From contig CAJWGB010000032.1 in NCBI GenBank assembly GCA_913031625.1, positions 1 to 34,926 of the forward strand: 34,926 nt of DNA, read 5' to 3'. The DNA is from an uncultured Planctomycetaceae bacterium. Lineage in GTDB: Bacteria > Planctomycetota > Planctomycetia > Planctomycetales > Planctomycetaceae. Positions within the stretch are counted from its first letter, which is position 1, and every line of letters begins with the position of its first letter. The notes beneath the pieces were generated by a model. That model was given only the letters and a program-made list of their open reading frames with translations, did no database searches and had not been told where the DNA came from. A program made the position numbers and the translations under genes. Below, in pieces: positions 1 through 7,652 of the stretch.

Positions 1-599
1 ACGGTTCCTGTCTGATCCTGTTCCCTCATCGAGTGAGCCATTCGCACTGCGAAGAAGCCCTCTTTAGTGTCAAAGAACGTGGTGTCCTTTACGGCAGTCA
101 GTGTGATCTCGTAGGTGACCAGTGAGTTGGGGTGGAAGACGACGCGGGTCTGTTCTTTGAGCAGGTCGCTGTCTCCGTCCATCCATGTGTTCTTGAGTGT
201 CAGGATGCCGACGTCGCTCTTGCCGGTAACGTGTTCCACGCTGTTGTTCACGATCTTTGCTTTCTCGTGCCAGTAATTCAGCTTGCCGGAATTCACAGAG
301 TCGACCGCGATCCAGACTCCCTTGTGATGGAAGTGGTCCGTTCCTTCCTTCGACGATCCCTGTTCGGCAGCCGTCGGAATAATCGGACGCAGCACGTTCT
401 TTCCGCTGGGGGTCTTCACTGGAAAAAGGAACGGCTTGGCCCACTCGCCACCGTGATTCAGCACGCCGAATGTCCTCCCGTCGATCTTGATCTCGAGTTC
501 GGTATCGCTTTTCCTGACAAATGCGACTCCACGGGCCATGGCCGGAGCAGTCAGAGACAACATCAGAAGTGCAGCGAGCAGAGGGAGGGAACGTGACAT
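1..599 (-). CDS. DUF6807 (PmoA-like) secreted protein, 3' end beyond window
   Basis: The reading frame starts at the ATG at 599-597 on the minus strand and stays open to the window edge, so about 199 N-terminal residues are present and the C-terminus is missing. The protein begins with a signal peptide (MSRSLPLLAALLMLSLTAPAMA). The mature part contains a histidine-rich DHFHHKGVWIAVD stretch, which matches the DHPHHRGLWFA-type signature of the DUF6807 family, often annotated 'methane oxygenase PmoA' although no such activity is established. It is therefore probably a periplasmic or secreted protein of unknown reaction. It is transcribed divergently from the gene at 712, with about 110 bp between the two starts. 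Other frames of this stretch are also open but lack a signal peptide or family match. Family is fairly sure; function is unknown. Confidence 0.8.
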   Translation of the reverse strand, partial: MSRSLPLLAALLMLSLTAPAMARGVAFVRKSDTELEIKIDGRTFGVLNHGGEWAKPFLFPVKTPSGKNVLRPIIPTAAEQGSSKEGTDHFHHKGVWIAVDSVNSGKLNYWHEKAKIVNNSVEHVTGKSDVGILTLKNTWMDGDSDLLKEQTRVVFHPNSLVTYEITLTAVKDTTFFDTKEGFFAVRMAHSMREQDQTGT

Positions 600-711
600 G
601 GGGCGAATTCCTGTGGAAAGGGAAGCAGAACATTCAAATGCTATCGGAGCCGGGATTCGGATTCCACAGAGTCGCCTCGTCCCATCCTCGCTCGTTCTGT
701 ATTGTGCCGGT

Positions 712-2814
712 ATGCGAAATCAGCCGTTTCATGACGAACTGGCGCCTGTTGGGAATGCACAGGTGGACTCGGGAAAGCGAATCCCCGGGCTGACTCTGCT
801 GTTTGCCGCTGGATTCTTTGTTGTCCTGAGTCGTCTGGCATGGGTGCAAAACAGTCTTCAGGACGGGTATCTCAAGGCATTGGATCGGACCACGGTCACC
901 TATGAGTCGATTCCTGCTCGAAATGGTCGCATCGTCGGCGAGAATGGGACTGTCTATGCGGAGGACGTGGACGAATTCACTATTCAGGTTCATTACCGAT
1001 GGTTGCAGTCGCCTCTTCATGACAGCTGGCTCAGGCGCGAAGTGCGGCGCAGGCTGACGCGAGCGGAACGCCGTGATGAGTCACTCGTCGCAGAATGCGA
1101 GGCGGAGATTCGGGCTGACCAGGTCAGACTCTGGGAGCAACTGAGCCAACTGACAGGACTGTCACCTCAGGAACTCGCTCAACGCAGAAGCAGCATTCAG
1201 GACCGAGTTGCTCAGATTGCCAGTGCCGTCAATGCAAAGCACTTTCAGGAGCCGACGCGCGAAACTCTGCACGAGGATGGTCTGCTGGTTCGAATTGCAT
1301 CTGACATCCGGTCAGCACTGACGACTGAGCCCAAACGGACTACGGACGAGCGAATCGTCGTTCTGGAAGAGGAGTCATGGCACGACGTGGTGGTCGACTG
1401 CGGTTTTGAAATACGAGCAGTCATCGAGGAACAGCCCCACCGGTTTCCCGGAGTGCGAGTTCGGTCTCAGTATCGCCGTCATTACCCGCAGGGACATGTC
1501 GCCGCACATCTTATTGGCGCCCGGACGTTGGTGCGTGAAGAAGAAGTTCCTGACTCCACCCGCAAAGAAGGGGAACAGATCGGGCGATTCGGGCTTGAGA
1601 AATCATGGAACGCCCACTTGCGCTGCCGGCCGGGCCGACGAAAAGTTGTGCGCAATCGTCGTCTTGAGATCGTTGAATCAACGGTCATCGAGAGGGAGTC
1701 TGCCGGCAGGGACCTGGTGGTGACGCTTGACTATGGCCTGCAGAAGTTTGCCGAGAATCTCCTGGATGAAGCTGTTGGTCCGAATGTCCCCGGTTACCTT
1801 GCCGGGGATGCGGAGGATGCTTCTGATTGTCCTCAGGCTCTGGGGGGAGCCGTTGTTGTGATGGAGTGCTCTACGGGTAGACTGGTTGTTGGCGCATCTG
1901 CTCCTTCCTATTCGCTGGGACTGTTTGTGCACAGTCGCCAGGCAGACTGGGACGCCTTGAACGCTGATTCTCGGAGTCCTCAGACGAATCGCATTCTGAC
2001 CGGGACAACTCCCGGCCGCCTGATGACGCCTGTTACCGCGATCGCGGCGATCAACGCTGGTGTCCTTGATCCGGACTACGTGTTTCAGTGTTCGGGCTTT
2101 CTCGGCGAATCTCAGGAACACGCCTGTTCCGTAGTGCAGGGGCACGGAGGCGTGCGGTTGCGGGAAGCGTTGGCAGGCGGCTGTCGCATTTACTTTCAAA
2201 ATGCAGCGTTGCAGACTGGTTCCAGGCGGATGGTCAGTTGGAAGTCGCGCTTTGGATTTGGATCCATCACAGGATCTGATTTGCCGGGCGAGGCGTCGTG
2301 CGCTGATCCTGCGATCGCCAGTTCGCGGGCGCAAAGCCAACTGCTGGCAAACGCTGTCGGACGAAGAATGAAGGCGACGCCCCTTCAGCTTGCCAGAATG
2401 ATGGCGGCCATCGCGAATGGCGGAGTTTTGGTAACGCCGCATGTTGGCAGTCATTCCGGCCTGATAGATGAACAGTCGGCTCCGGCCGAGCTCGTACGAT
2501 CGAGAATCCCGGAGCTCGGGCATGCTGAATCCAATGCAGTCGCCGAGGGACTACGGGCGGGGGCGGGCAGTACTGGAGGTGCTGTTTACAAATGGCTACA
2601 TCCTGAGAAGATATCGGTTGCTGCGATCGCGGCTACAATTGACAGCACATCGGTACATGTTGACGTACCGACGGGCCTTGTGGCTGGGTATTTCCCTGCG
2701 GATGCGCCTCGCTATTCATTTGCGGCTGTGCTCGAACACGGAGGCGAAGGTCACCGCCATGTGGCCCCACTGGTTGCTCAGATCATCAAACGCATGTATC
2801 CAGAATCCCCATGA
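712..2814 (+). CDS. Catalytically degenerate class B penicillin-binding-protein homologue
   Basis: A 700-residue protein with the architecture of a class B PBP (PBP2/FtsI type): one N-terminal membrane segment (about residues 24-45), a dimerisation-like region containing an ARNGRIVGENGTVYAED stretch that resembles the RGxIxDRNG box, and a C-terminal transpeptidase fold recognisable from W..RFGFG..TGSDLPGEASC. All three penicillin-binding motifs are replaced. The SxxK position reads RLMT (436-439, in PGRLMTPVT), the SxN position reads GCR (490-492), and the KTG position reads IAA (639-641). By family knowledge such a protein cannot cross-link peptidoglycan by the serine mechanism, so a structural or regulatory role is inferred. 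The ATG at 712 is preferred because it precedes the membrane segment, although the frame is open upstream to 487. The stop overlaps the next start (ATGA). Confidence 0.85.
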   Translation: MRNQPFHDELAPVGNAQVDSGKRIPGLTLLFAAGFFVVLSRLAWVQNSLQDGYLKALDRTTVTYESIPARNGRIVGENGTVYAEDVDEFTIQVHYRWLQSPLHDSWLRREVRRRLTRAERRDESLVAECEAEIRADQVRLWEQLSQLTGLSPQELAQRRSSIQDRVAQIASAVNAKHFQEPTRETLHEDGLLVRIASDIRSALTTEPKRTTDERIVVLEEESWHDVVVDCGFEIRAVIEEQPHRFPGVRVRSQYRRHYPQGHVAAHLIGARTLVREEEVPDSTRKEGEQIGRFGLEKSWNAHLRCRPGRRKVVRNRRLEIVESTVIERESAGRDLVVTLDYGLQKFAENLLDEAVGPNVPGYLAGDAEDASDCPQALGGAVVVMECSTGRLVVGASAPSYSLGLFVHSRQADWDALNADSRSPQTNRILTGTTPGRLMTPVTAIAAINAGVLDPDYVFQCSGFLGESQEHACSVVQGHGGVRLREALAGGCRIYFQNAALQTGSRRMVSWKSRFGFGSITGSDLPGEASCADPAIASSRAQSQLLANAVGRRMKATPLQLARMMAAIANGGVLVTPHVGSHSGLIDEQSAPAELVRSRIPELGHAESNAVAEGLRAGAGSTGGAVYKWLHPEKISVAAIAATIDSTSVHVDVPTGLVAGYFPADAPRYSFAAVLEHGGEGHRHVAPLVAQIIKRMYPESP

Positions 2815-3752
2815 ACTGTACGCTCTTGTCCGCCGTTGTTGTCCTGACTTCCGTCTCGGTACAGGCACAGAAACTCCCGTCCGGTGACGCAACAATCAGG
2901 GCCCCCTTCCGAGGTTCGGAGATTGTGATTACAACCACCCGGCGACTTGCGGGGGCCATTCATTCGCTGAAGTGGAATGGTCAGGAGTTTATTAACAGCA
3001 CTGATCACGGCCGACAGCTTCAGTCTGCCTCCAATCTTGATGCTGGCTCAAAGTTTACCGGCGAAACATTCAACCCGACTGAAGCAGGGTCACGATTTGA
3101 TGGAGCCGGGGCCCGGTCAACAAGCCGTCTGCTGCATCTGTTTGCTGAGGGCAACCAGCTGCAAACGACATCGCAGATGGCCTTCTGGCTTCGCCCTGGG
3201 GAAAAGTCGTCGGGGAATCCGGCGAAGAACAAGGCTTTACTTTCGAATCACCTGCTGACGAAGCGAGTGACCATTGGCTACGATGACATGGCAAACGTCA
3301 TTCAATACAACGTCACGTTTGGAACTCCGGTGGGTGAGCATCATACGTACGCTCAGTTTGAGGCTGTGACCGGCTACATGCCGTCAGTCTTCAGCCGGTT
3401 TCTCGCAGTCGATCTAAATTCCGGAGAGCTGCTGCCTCTTACTGACGGGCCGGGTGAGCAACGACATCCTGTCATTCTGTCGACACCCTCCGGGTCACAC
3501 GCCATGGGCGTCTATTCGGCGGATCAGCCTTCACCAGGGTATGAACATGCCGGATATGGACGATTCCGATTTGAACGGCAGAAGGTGGTGAAATGGAATT
3601 GCGTCTTCCGAATTCGCAGCAGGGAGGGAGTGCCACCGGATGACTATTCGTTTCAGCAGTTCGTCGTTGTGGGGACACGTGACGATGTCCGCACCTCGAT
3701 TCTCAGGCTTCACAACAAACTGAAGAAAGACGACGGTTTGCGGCGTGAGTAA
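2811..3752 (+). CDS. Secreted protein of unknown function
   Basis: A 313-residue protein with a probable signal peptide (MNCTLLSAVVVLTSVSVQA), so it is likely periplasmic or extracellular. I do not recognise a named domain. The mature part looks all-beta, with conserved-looking patches WNGQEFINSTDHGRQLQSAS and FNPTEAGSRFDGAG near residues 60-105 and a late DDYSFQQFVVVGTRDDV stretch. It could be a carbohydrate-related beta-sandwich, but that is a guess. Its ATG overlaps the stop of the preceding PBP-like gene by four bases (ATGA), so the two are very likely co-transcribed and translationally coupled; this ties the protein to the cell-envelope context of its partner. It ends convergently with the minus-strand gene at 3997-5160. 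Confidence 0.8.
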   Translation: MNCTLLSAVVVLTSVSVQAQKLPSGDATIRAPFRGSEIVITTTRRLAGAIHSLKWNGQEFINSTDHGRQLQSASNLDAGSKFTGETFNPTEAGSRFDGAGARSTSRLLHLFAEGNQLQTTSQMAFWLRPGEKSSGNPAKNKALLSNHLLTKRVTIGYDDMANVIQYNVTFGTPVGEHHTYAQFEAVTGYMPSVFSRFLAVDLNSGELLPLTDGPGEQRHPVILSTPSGSHAMGVYSADQPSPGYEHAGYGRFRFERQKVVKWNCVFRIRSREGVPPDDYSFQQFVVVGTRDDVRTSILRLHNKLKKDDGLRRE

Positions 3753-3763
3753 TGTTGTGTGTC

Positions 3764-3791
3764 CGAACTCTTTCCGGATTCTCAGAGTTCG
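3764..3791. terminator. Inverted repeat between convergent genes, possible bidirectional terminator
   Basis: CGAACTCT (3764-3771) and AGAGTTCG (3784-3791) form a perfect 8-bp stem with a 12-nt loop, 12 bases after the stop of the plus-strand gene ending at 3752. No clear T-run follows on either strand, so it is only a candidate terminator. The rest of the 244-bp convergent spacer (3753-3996) shows nothing I can identify. Confidence 0.4.
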
Positions 3792-3996
3792 CGTGAAAGG
3801 CTGGCCCGATTCGCGTGTGTTCACAGTATCCAATGGTGGCACAGTCAGTCGGGAAGTACCCGGGGGCATCCTGGCATGGTCTGGTCTCCTAAGTTCAGGA
3901 ACCTGAAGGCGACAGCCGTGATTCAGAAATCGCGTCAGGAAGAAGGCGTGCGTGAAGTCTGGTTCCGAGTTGATCCGGCAATGGGAATGATTCGGC

Positions 3997-5160
3997 CTAA
4001 TCCAGGGTCCAGCGTGCCATTCTCAACGATGCAAACTTGCTGGACGTCGGCTTTTCGTACCACACGGACATGAACTTTCCGGGTGACAGTTCTGCGGATG
4101 TGGCATACCCGAGATCGTAATTCTCTCCGTCACCGTACAGGACCATCGCCTCCGACCATGACTGGCCGTGATCTTCACTGATACGGGCCTGGCACCCAAG
4201 TGGCCCTCGGCGATGTCCATAGGTCATGAGGATTCGGTCGTCACTCAGTCTTACCAGATGTGAGGGCAGCCCCCAGACTCCAATCAATTTCGTGGGTGTC
4301 CAGGTTGTGCCTCCATCCGTCGACATGGTCTGCAGCGTTTCTCCCGCGTTGCGTGTGTTGTGGTTTCTGATCTGGACCACCAGTCGTCCGTCCGCGGCCT
4401 GAACTGCGTGCAGCTCGTGATACTTACTCGGATCGTCTCCTTCTCGGATGGGGAGTTTGCTCAGCAGCTTCCACGTCATGCCGTCGTCGTCGGACGTCCA
4501 CACGCCAATGATACGATCCTTCGCCCAGAGAGAGATTCCGGCGTACATGAGCCGACCGTCATTAAGATTGATGGGGCCGTGTGGGCTGTTGCACGGGATG
4601 CGATATGCGGGGGACCAGTTTCTGCCCTGATCATCAGACCGGACCAGCCAGCAGCCGAGGCGTTCTTCGTGCTGGCCAGGCTTGAGACGTCGATGAGCGG
4701 CCTCCCATCGCGCAAGGTCCGTATCGCTCATGGTTGGGTTACCGACCGCTGCGCCCTTGCGAGCCTTCTCGAGGATTGGGACGTAGGCATTTGAGGTGAA
4801 CGTTGAGACCAGCAGAGTTCCCCTGGAGGTCTCGACGATCCCGGCATCTCGGTCGTCCACTGGGCCGTCGAGAATCGTTCGTGCAAACGTCCACGTCTTT
4901 CCGTTGTCAGAAGACCTGATGAGTTCGACTCGGCCAAACGGACAGACGTGACTGTCTCTCCCTCCACTGCAGACCACCATCAATTCACCTGACTTACAGC
5001 GCGTCAGTGTGGGCCAGCCGTGGTAGCGGTTCTGCAGGCTGATCGTCCGAATTTCCTCGACTTTGAATCCCGGGGCAACTGGGAGTGGTGTTGCCATGGC
5101 AGTTGCGGCAAGTGTGGTAGCGGACGCTGACAAAAGAGTGCGGCGGGAGATTCGAGGCAT
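3997..5160 (-). CDS. Tat-exported BNR-repeat sialidase-like protein
   Basis: The ATG at 5160-5158 is chosen because it is preceded by an AGGA ribosome-binding site and opens directly on a twin-arginine signal (MPRISRRTLLSASATTLAATAMA). An in-frame upstream ATG at 5232 would bury this signal. The 387-residue protein carries five Asp-box motifs of the BNR type: SSDNGKTW, SDDQGRNW, SDDDGMTW, STDGGTTW and SEDHGQSW. These mark a six-bladed sialidase beta-propeller. Planctomycetes encode many such exported 'exo-alpha-sialidase' or glycoside-hydrolase-like proteins, thought to act on complex polysaccharides. The substrate cannot be told from sequence. The gene is divergent from the FG-GAP gene at 5296, with about 135 bp of shared upstream region, and convergent with the gene ending at 3752. 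Confidence 0.85.
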   Translation of the reverse strand: MPRISRRTLLSASATTLAATAMATPLPVAPGFKVEEIRTISLQNRYHGWPTLTRCKSGELMVVCSGGRDSHVCPFGRVELIRSSDNGKTWTFARTILDGPVDDRDAGIVETSRGTLLVSTFTSNAYVPILEKARKGAAVGNPTMSDTDLARWEAAHRRLKPGQHEERLGCWLVRSDDQGRNWSPAYRIPCNSPHGPINLNDGRLMYAGISLWAKDRIIGVWTSDDDGMTWKLLSKLPIREGDDPSKYHELHAVQAADGRLVVQIRNHNTRNAGETLQTMSTDGGTTWTPTKLIGVWGLPSHLVRLSDDRILMTYGHRRGPLGCQARISEDHGQSWSEAMVLYGDGENYDLGYATSAELSPGKFMSVWYEKPTSSKFASLRMARWTLD

Positions 5161-5295
5161 GTTTTTTCCTTTCAAAGTGGGCCAGTATCCTACCGAGGCG
5201 GCCCTCGAATCAGTAGGCATCGCCTGATTCACTCGTCAGTTGGAGATTCAGTTGCGATACTCAGGCGTCCGAATTGTTTCGTTGAGAGTCCCGAT

Positions 5296-7224
5296 ATGAA
5301 AAAACTCATTTCCTATTTGTGTGTCACATGTGCAGTGACGGTGAGCGGCCTTGCTCAGGTGAAACCTGATCTAATCCCTCTGACGTATAACGACGCAGAT
5401 CTTGTTGTCGATCTGGGGGTCGGCCTGTGGGCTCATCCGGTTCCGATGGATTACGACGGAGACGGAGATTTCGATCTGGTTGTCAGCTGTCCGGACAAGC
5501 CCTACAACGGCACGTGGTTTTTCGAGAATCCGGACGGCAACGTCAGGATGCCTGTCTTCAAGCCGCCGGTCAAAGTGGGCCCCGGACACCACAGTTTGCG
5601 GGTTTCGTACGTCAAAGACAAAACGGTCGTGATGACACCCGCTCATGTGTTTCAGGATTTTCCCGCGAACCAGTTCAGTCAGCCTCGAAAGCTAAAAGTG
5701 CCGACGAAGGCGACAAACGCTCGCAAGACTCGCGCGAACCAATGGCATCAGGTGGACTGGGACAACGATGGTGACCATGACCTGTTGATCGGACTTGGCA
5801 TCTGGGACGATTACGGCTGGGATGATGCCTGGGATCAAACCGGAACATGGACGAACGGACCGCTCCACGGTCACGTTTATGTTGTGCTTAACGAAGGGAC
5901 TGACGAGAGCCCCGGATGGGCGGCGGCTGAACGGCTCAATGCCGGGTCGGAGCCGCTGGATGTATACGGCTGGCCCAGTCCGTGCCTCGCCGACTTTGAT
6001 GGTGATGGTGACCGAGACCTCATCTGTGGTGAGTTCGTCGATCACTTTACGTGGTTCGAAAACACGGGGACGGATTCAGACATTCGGCTTGCCGCCGGCA
6101 AACGTGTGCTGACTGTTGACGGGACCGAGCTGCAGATGGATCTGCAGATGATCGTTCCCACACCGATTGACTGGGACCGCGATGGCGACCCGGACCTGAT
6201 TGTCGGCGACGAAGATGGGCGGGTGGCGTTCGTGGAGAATGTCACCAGTGAGACAGTCAGGAATCCGAACTCCCCTCTGTTTCGTGCTCCGGTGTACTTT
6301 CAACAACATGCAGGCTGGTTGAAATTTGGAGCACTCGCTACGCCATTTGGAGCAGACTGGGACGGAGATGGAGACACCGACATTCTGTGCGGCAATACGG
6401 CTGGCTATATCAGCTTCTTTGAGAACAAGGGTGGCACTCCTGTGAAATGGGGAGCACCCAGATTGCTCAGCGCCGGCGGCCGGACCATTCGGATTATGGC
6501 TGGCCCGAACGGATCGATTCAGGGGCCGTGCGAATCGAAGTGGGGCTACACAACTCTGTCTGCCGCTGACTGGGACGGCGACGGTGCCCTCGACATTCTG
6601 GCCAATTCGATCTGGGGAAAAGTCGTCTGGTATCGAAATTCAGGGAGCAGGCAAAACGGGCTGCCGGTGCTGGAGGAAGCACGGTCTGTGGAAGTGGAAT
6701 GGCCGGGGGAGACGCCAAAGCCTGCGTGGACGTGGTGGACGCCTGTCGGAAAAGAACTGGCGACACAGTGGCGAACCACGCCCGAAGCGGTGGACTTCAA
6801 TCAGGATGGATTGACTGACCTTGTGATGCTGGATCAGGAGGGATACCTGAGTATGTTCCGACGAAAGAAGCACAATAAGAAACTGATACTCATGCCACCG
6901 GAGCGGTTGTTTGTGGATGGCAAAGGGAAGCCGCTTCAGCTCAATGAACGAAAGGCGGGCGGAAGTGGTCGTCGTAAAATCCATGTCGTGGACTGGGACG
7001 GAGACGGCGATCTGGACCTGCTGACGAATAGTATGAATGCAGATTTCTACGAGAATACCGGGCTCAAAGATGGCCGCGTGATACTCGAACACCGCGGACC
7101 GATCGGAGAACGCAAACTCGCCGGGCACACGAGCAGCCCGGCCACAATTGACCTTAACAGGAATGGGAAGCCTGACCTGTTGGTTGGTGCGGAAGACGGC
7201 CATCTGTATTGGCGTCCTGAATAG
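5296..7224 (+). CDS. Secreted FG-GAP/VCBS repeat protein
   Basis: A 642-residue protein starting with a signal peptide (MKKLISYLCVTCAVTVSGLAQ). It consists of repeated calcium-binding loops of the DxDxDGxxD type: DYDGDGDFDL, DWDNDGDHDL, DFDGDGDRDL, DWDRDGDPDL, DWDGDGDTDI, DWDGDGALDI, DFNQDGLTDL, DWDGDGDLDL and DLNRNGKPDL. These nine loops suggest a complete seven- or eight-bladed integrin-alpha-like propeller or two partial ones. Such proteins are common in planctomycetes as secreted or surface proteins, probably binding carbohydrate or acting as scaffolds; no catalytic motif is visible. The gene stands alone: the upstream gene is divergent and a 428-bp spacer follows. Confidence 0.85.
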   Translation: MKKLISYLCVTCAVTVSGLAQVKPDLIPLTYNDADLVVDLGVGLWAHPVPMDYDGDGDFDLVVSCPDKPYNGTWFFENPDGNVRMPVFKPPVKVGPGHHSLRVSYVKDKTVVMTPAHVFQDFPANQFSQPRKLKVPTKATNARKTRANQWHQVDWDNDGDHDLLIGLGIWDDYGWDDAWDQTGTWTNGPLHGHVYVVLNEGTDESPGWAAAERLNAGSEPLDVYGWPSPCLADFDGDGDRDLICGEFVDHFTWFENTGTDSDIRLAAGKRVLTVDGTELQMDLQMIVPTPIDWDRDGDPDLIVGDEDGRVAFVENVTSETVRNPNSPLFRAPVYFQQHAGWLKFGALATPFGADWDGDGDTDILCGNTAGYISFFENKGGTPVKWGAPRLLSAGGRTIRIMAGPNGSIQGPCESKWGYTTLSAADWDGDGALDILANSIWGKVVWYRNSGSRQNGLPVLEEARSVEVEWPGETPKPAWTWWTPVGKELATQWRTTPEAVDFNQDGLTDLVMLDQEGYLSMFRRKKHNKKLILMPPERLFVDGKGKPLQLNERKAGGSGRRKIHVVDWDGDGDLDLLTNSMNADFYENTGLKDGRVILEHRGPIGERKLAGHTSSPATIDLNRNGKPDLLVGAEDGHLYWRPE

Positions 7225-7652
7225 TCGCGGAAGGTTGACCGGCAATGTCGCGAAGCTGATCACATGGCTGCGCCGGCGGCGACAGCGACCTGCGATGTTG
7301 CCCCATACGTTGACGCGCGGCATGCCATACTTCGGGTCTTTCACGCAAACGGATTGAATTATTGGTGGTGCCTGCTGTGGCCGCCTGCGGCTATAACTGT
7401 AGCCACCACGCAGTTGTGGCGGTCAACGCTGGCCGGCCTTACCTCTTTCGTCGCATTCGTCGGCTGGTTCAGGTGTCCGGGCGGCAGAAGGTATTCTGTC
7501 GCCGCCGTCGCCAGACGGCGGTCACTTTGCAGAGTCGTCGTACGTCGCCCTGAGAGTAATTACAGGAATTCCGATCCTGCTGACTTGGAACGCCGGACGA
7601 AACCGTAGACTGGGCGGACCTGACCTGCAGTTTCGTAGTAAGAAGAGTTCTG
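7225..7652. other. 428-bp noncoding spacer before larC
   Basis: No convincing gene is seen. The longest open frame (7264-7608, plus strand) is Arg/Ala-rich, has no ribosome-binding site and no family resemblance. The region holds several GC-rich inverted repeats, including GCCGC-CT-GCGGC near 7380-7391 and the stronger hairpin at 7502-7521. The larC promoter and leader should lie near its 3' end. A purine-rich AAGAAGAG just upstream of the larC ATG is a plausible ribosome-binding site. Confidence 0.5.
7502..7521. terminator. Strong GC hairpin, possible terminator or structured leader
   Basis: CCGCCGTC (7502-7509) and GACGGCGG (7514-7521) form a perfect 8-bp GC-rich stem around a GCCA tetraloop. 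It lies about 280 bp after the FG-GAP gene and 130 bp before larC. There is no T-run, so classical intrinsic termination is uncertain; a leader structure or an extragenic palindrome is equally possible. Confidence 0.4.

Noticed and set aside
70-633. 187-residue minus-strand ORF at the left edge
   Set aside because: It is in a different frame from the DUF6807 coding frame (1-599), which has a signal peptide and a family motif; its composition is Arg-rich and random-looking.
1678-2523. 281-residue ORF antisense to the PBP-like gene
   Set aside because: Shadow of a real plus-strand gene, with no signal, motif or ribosome-binding site.
7264-7608. 114-residue plus-strand ORF in the pre-larC spacer, with a hydrophobic middle
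   Set aside because: No ribosome-binding site, Arg-rich unnatural composition at the end, and overlapping ORFs in other frames look no worse.
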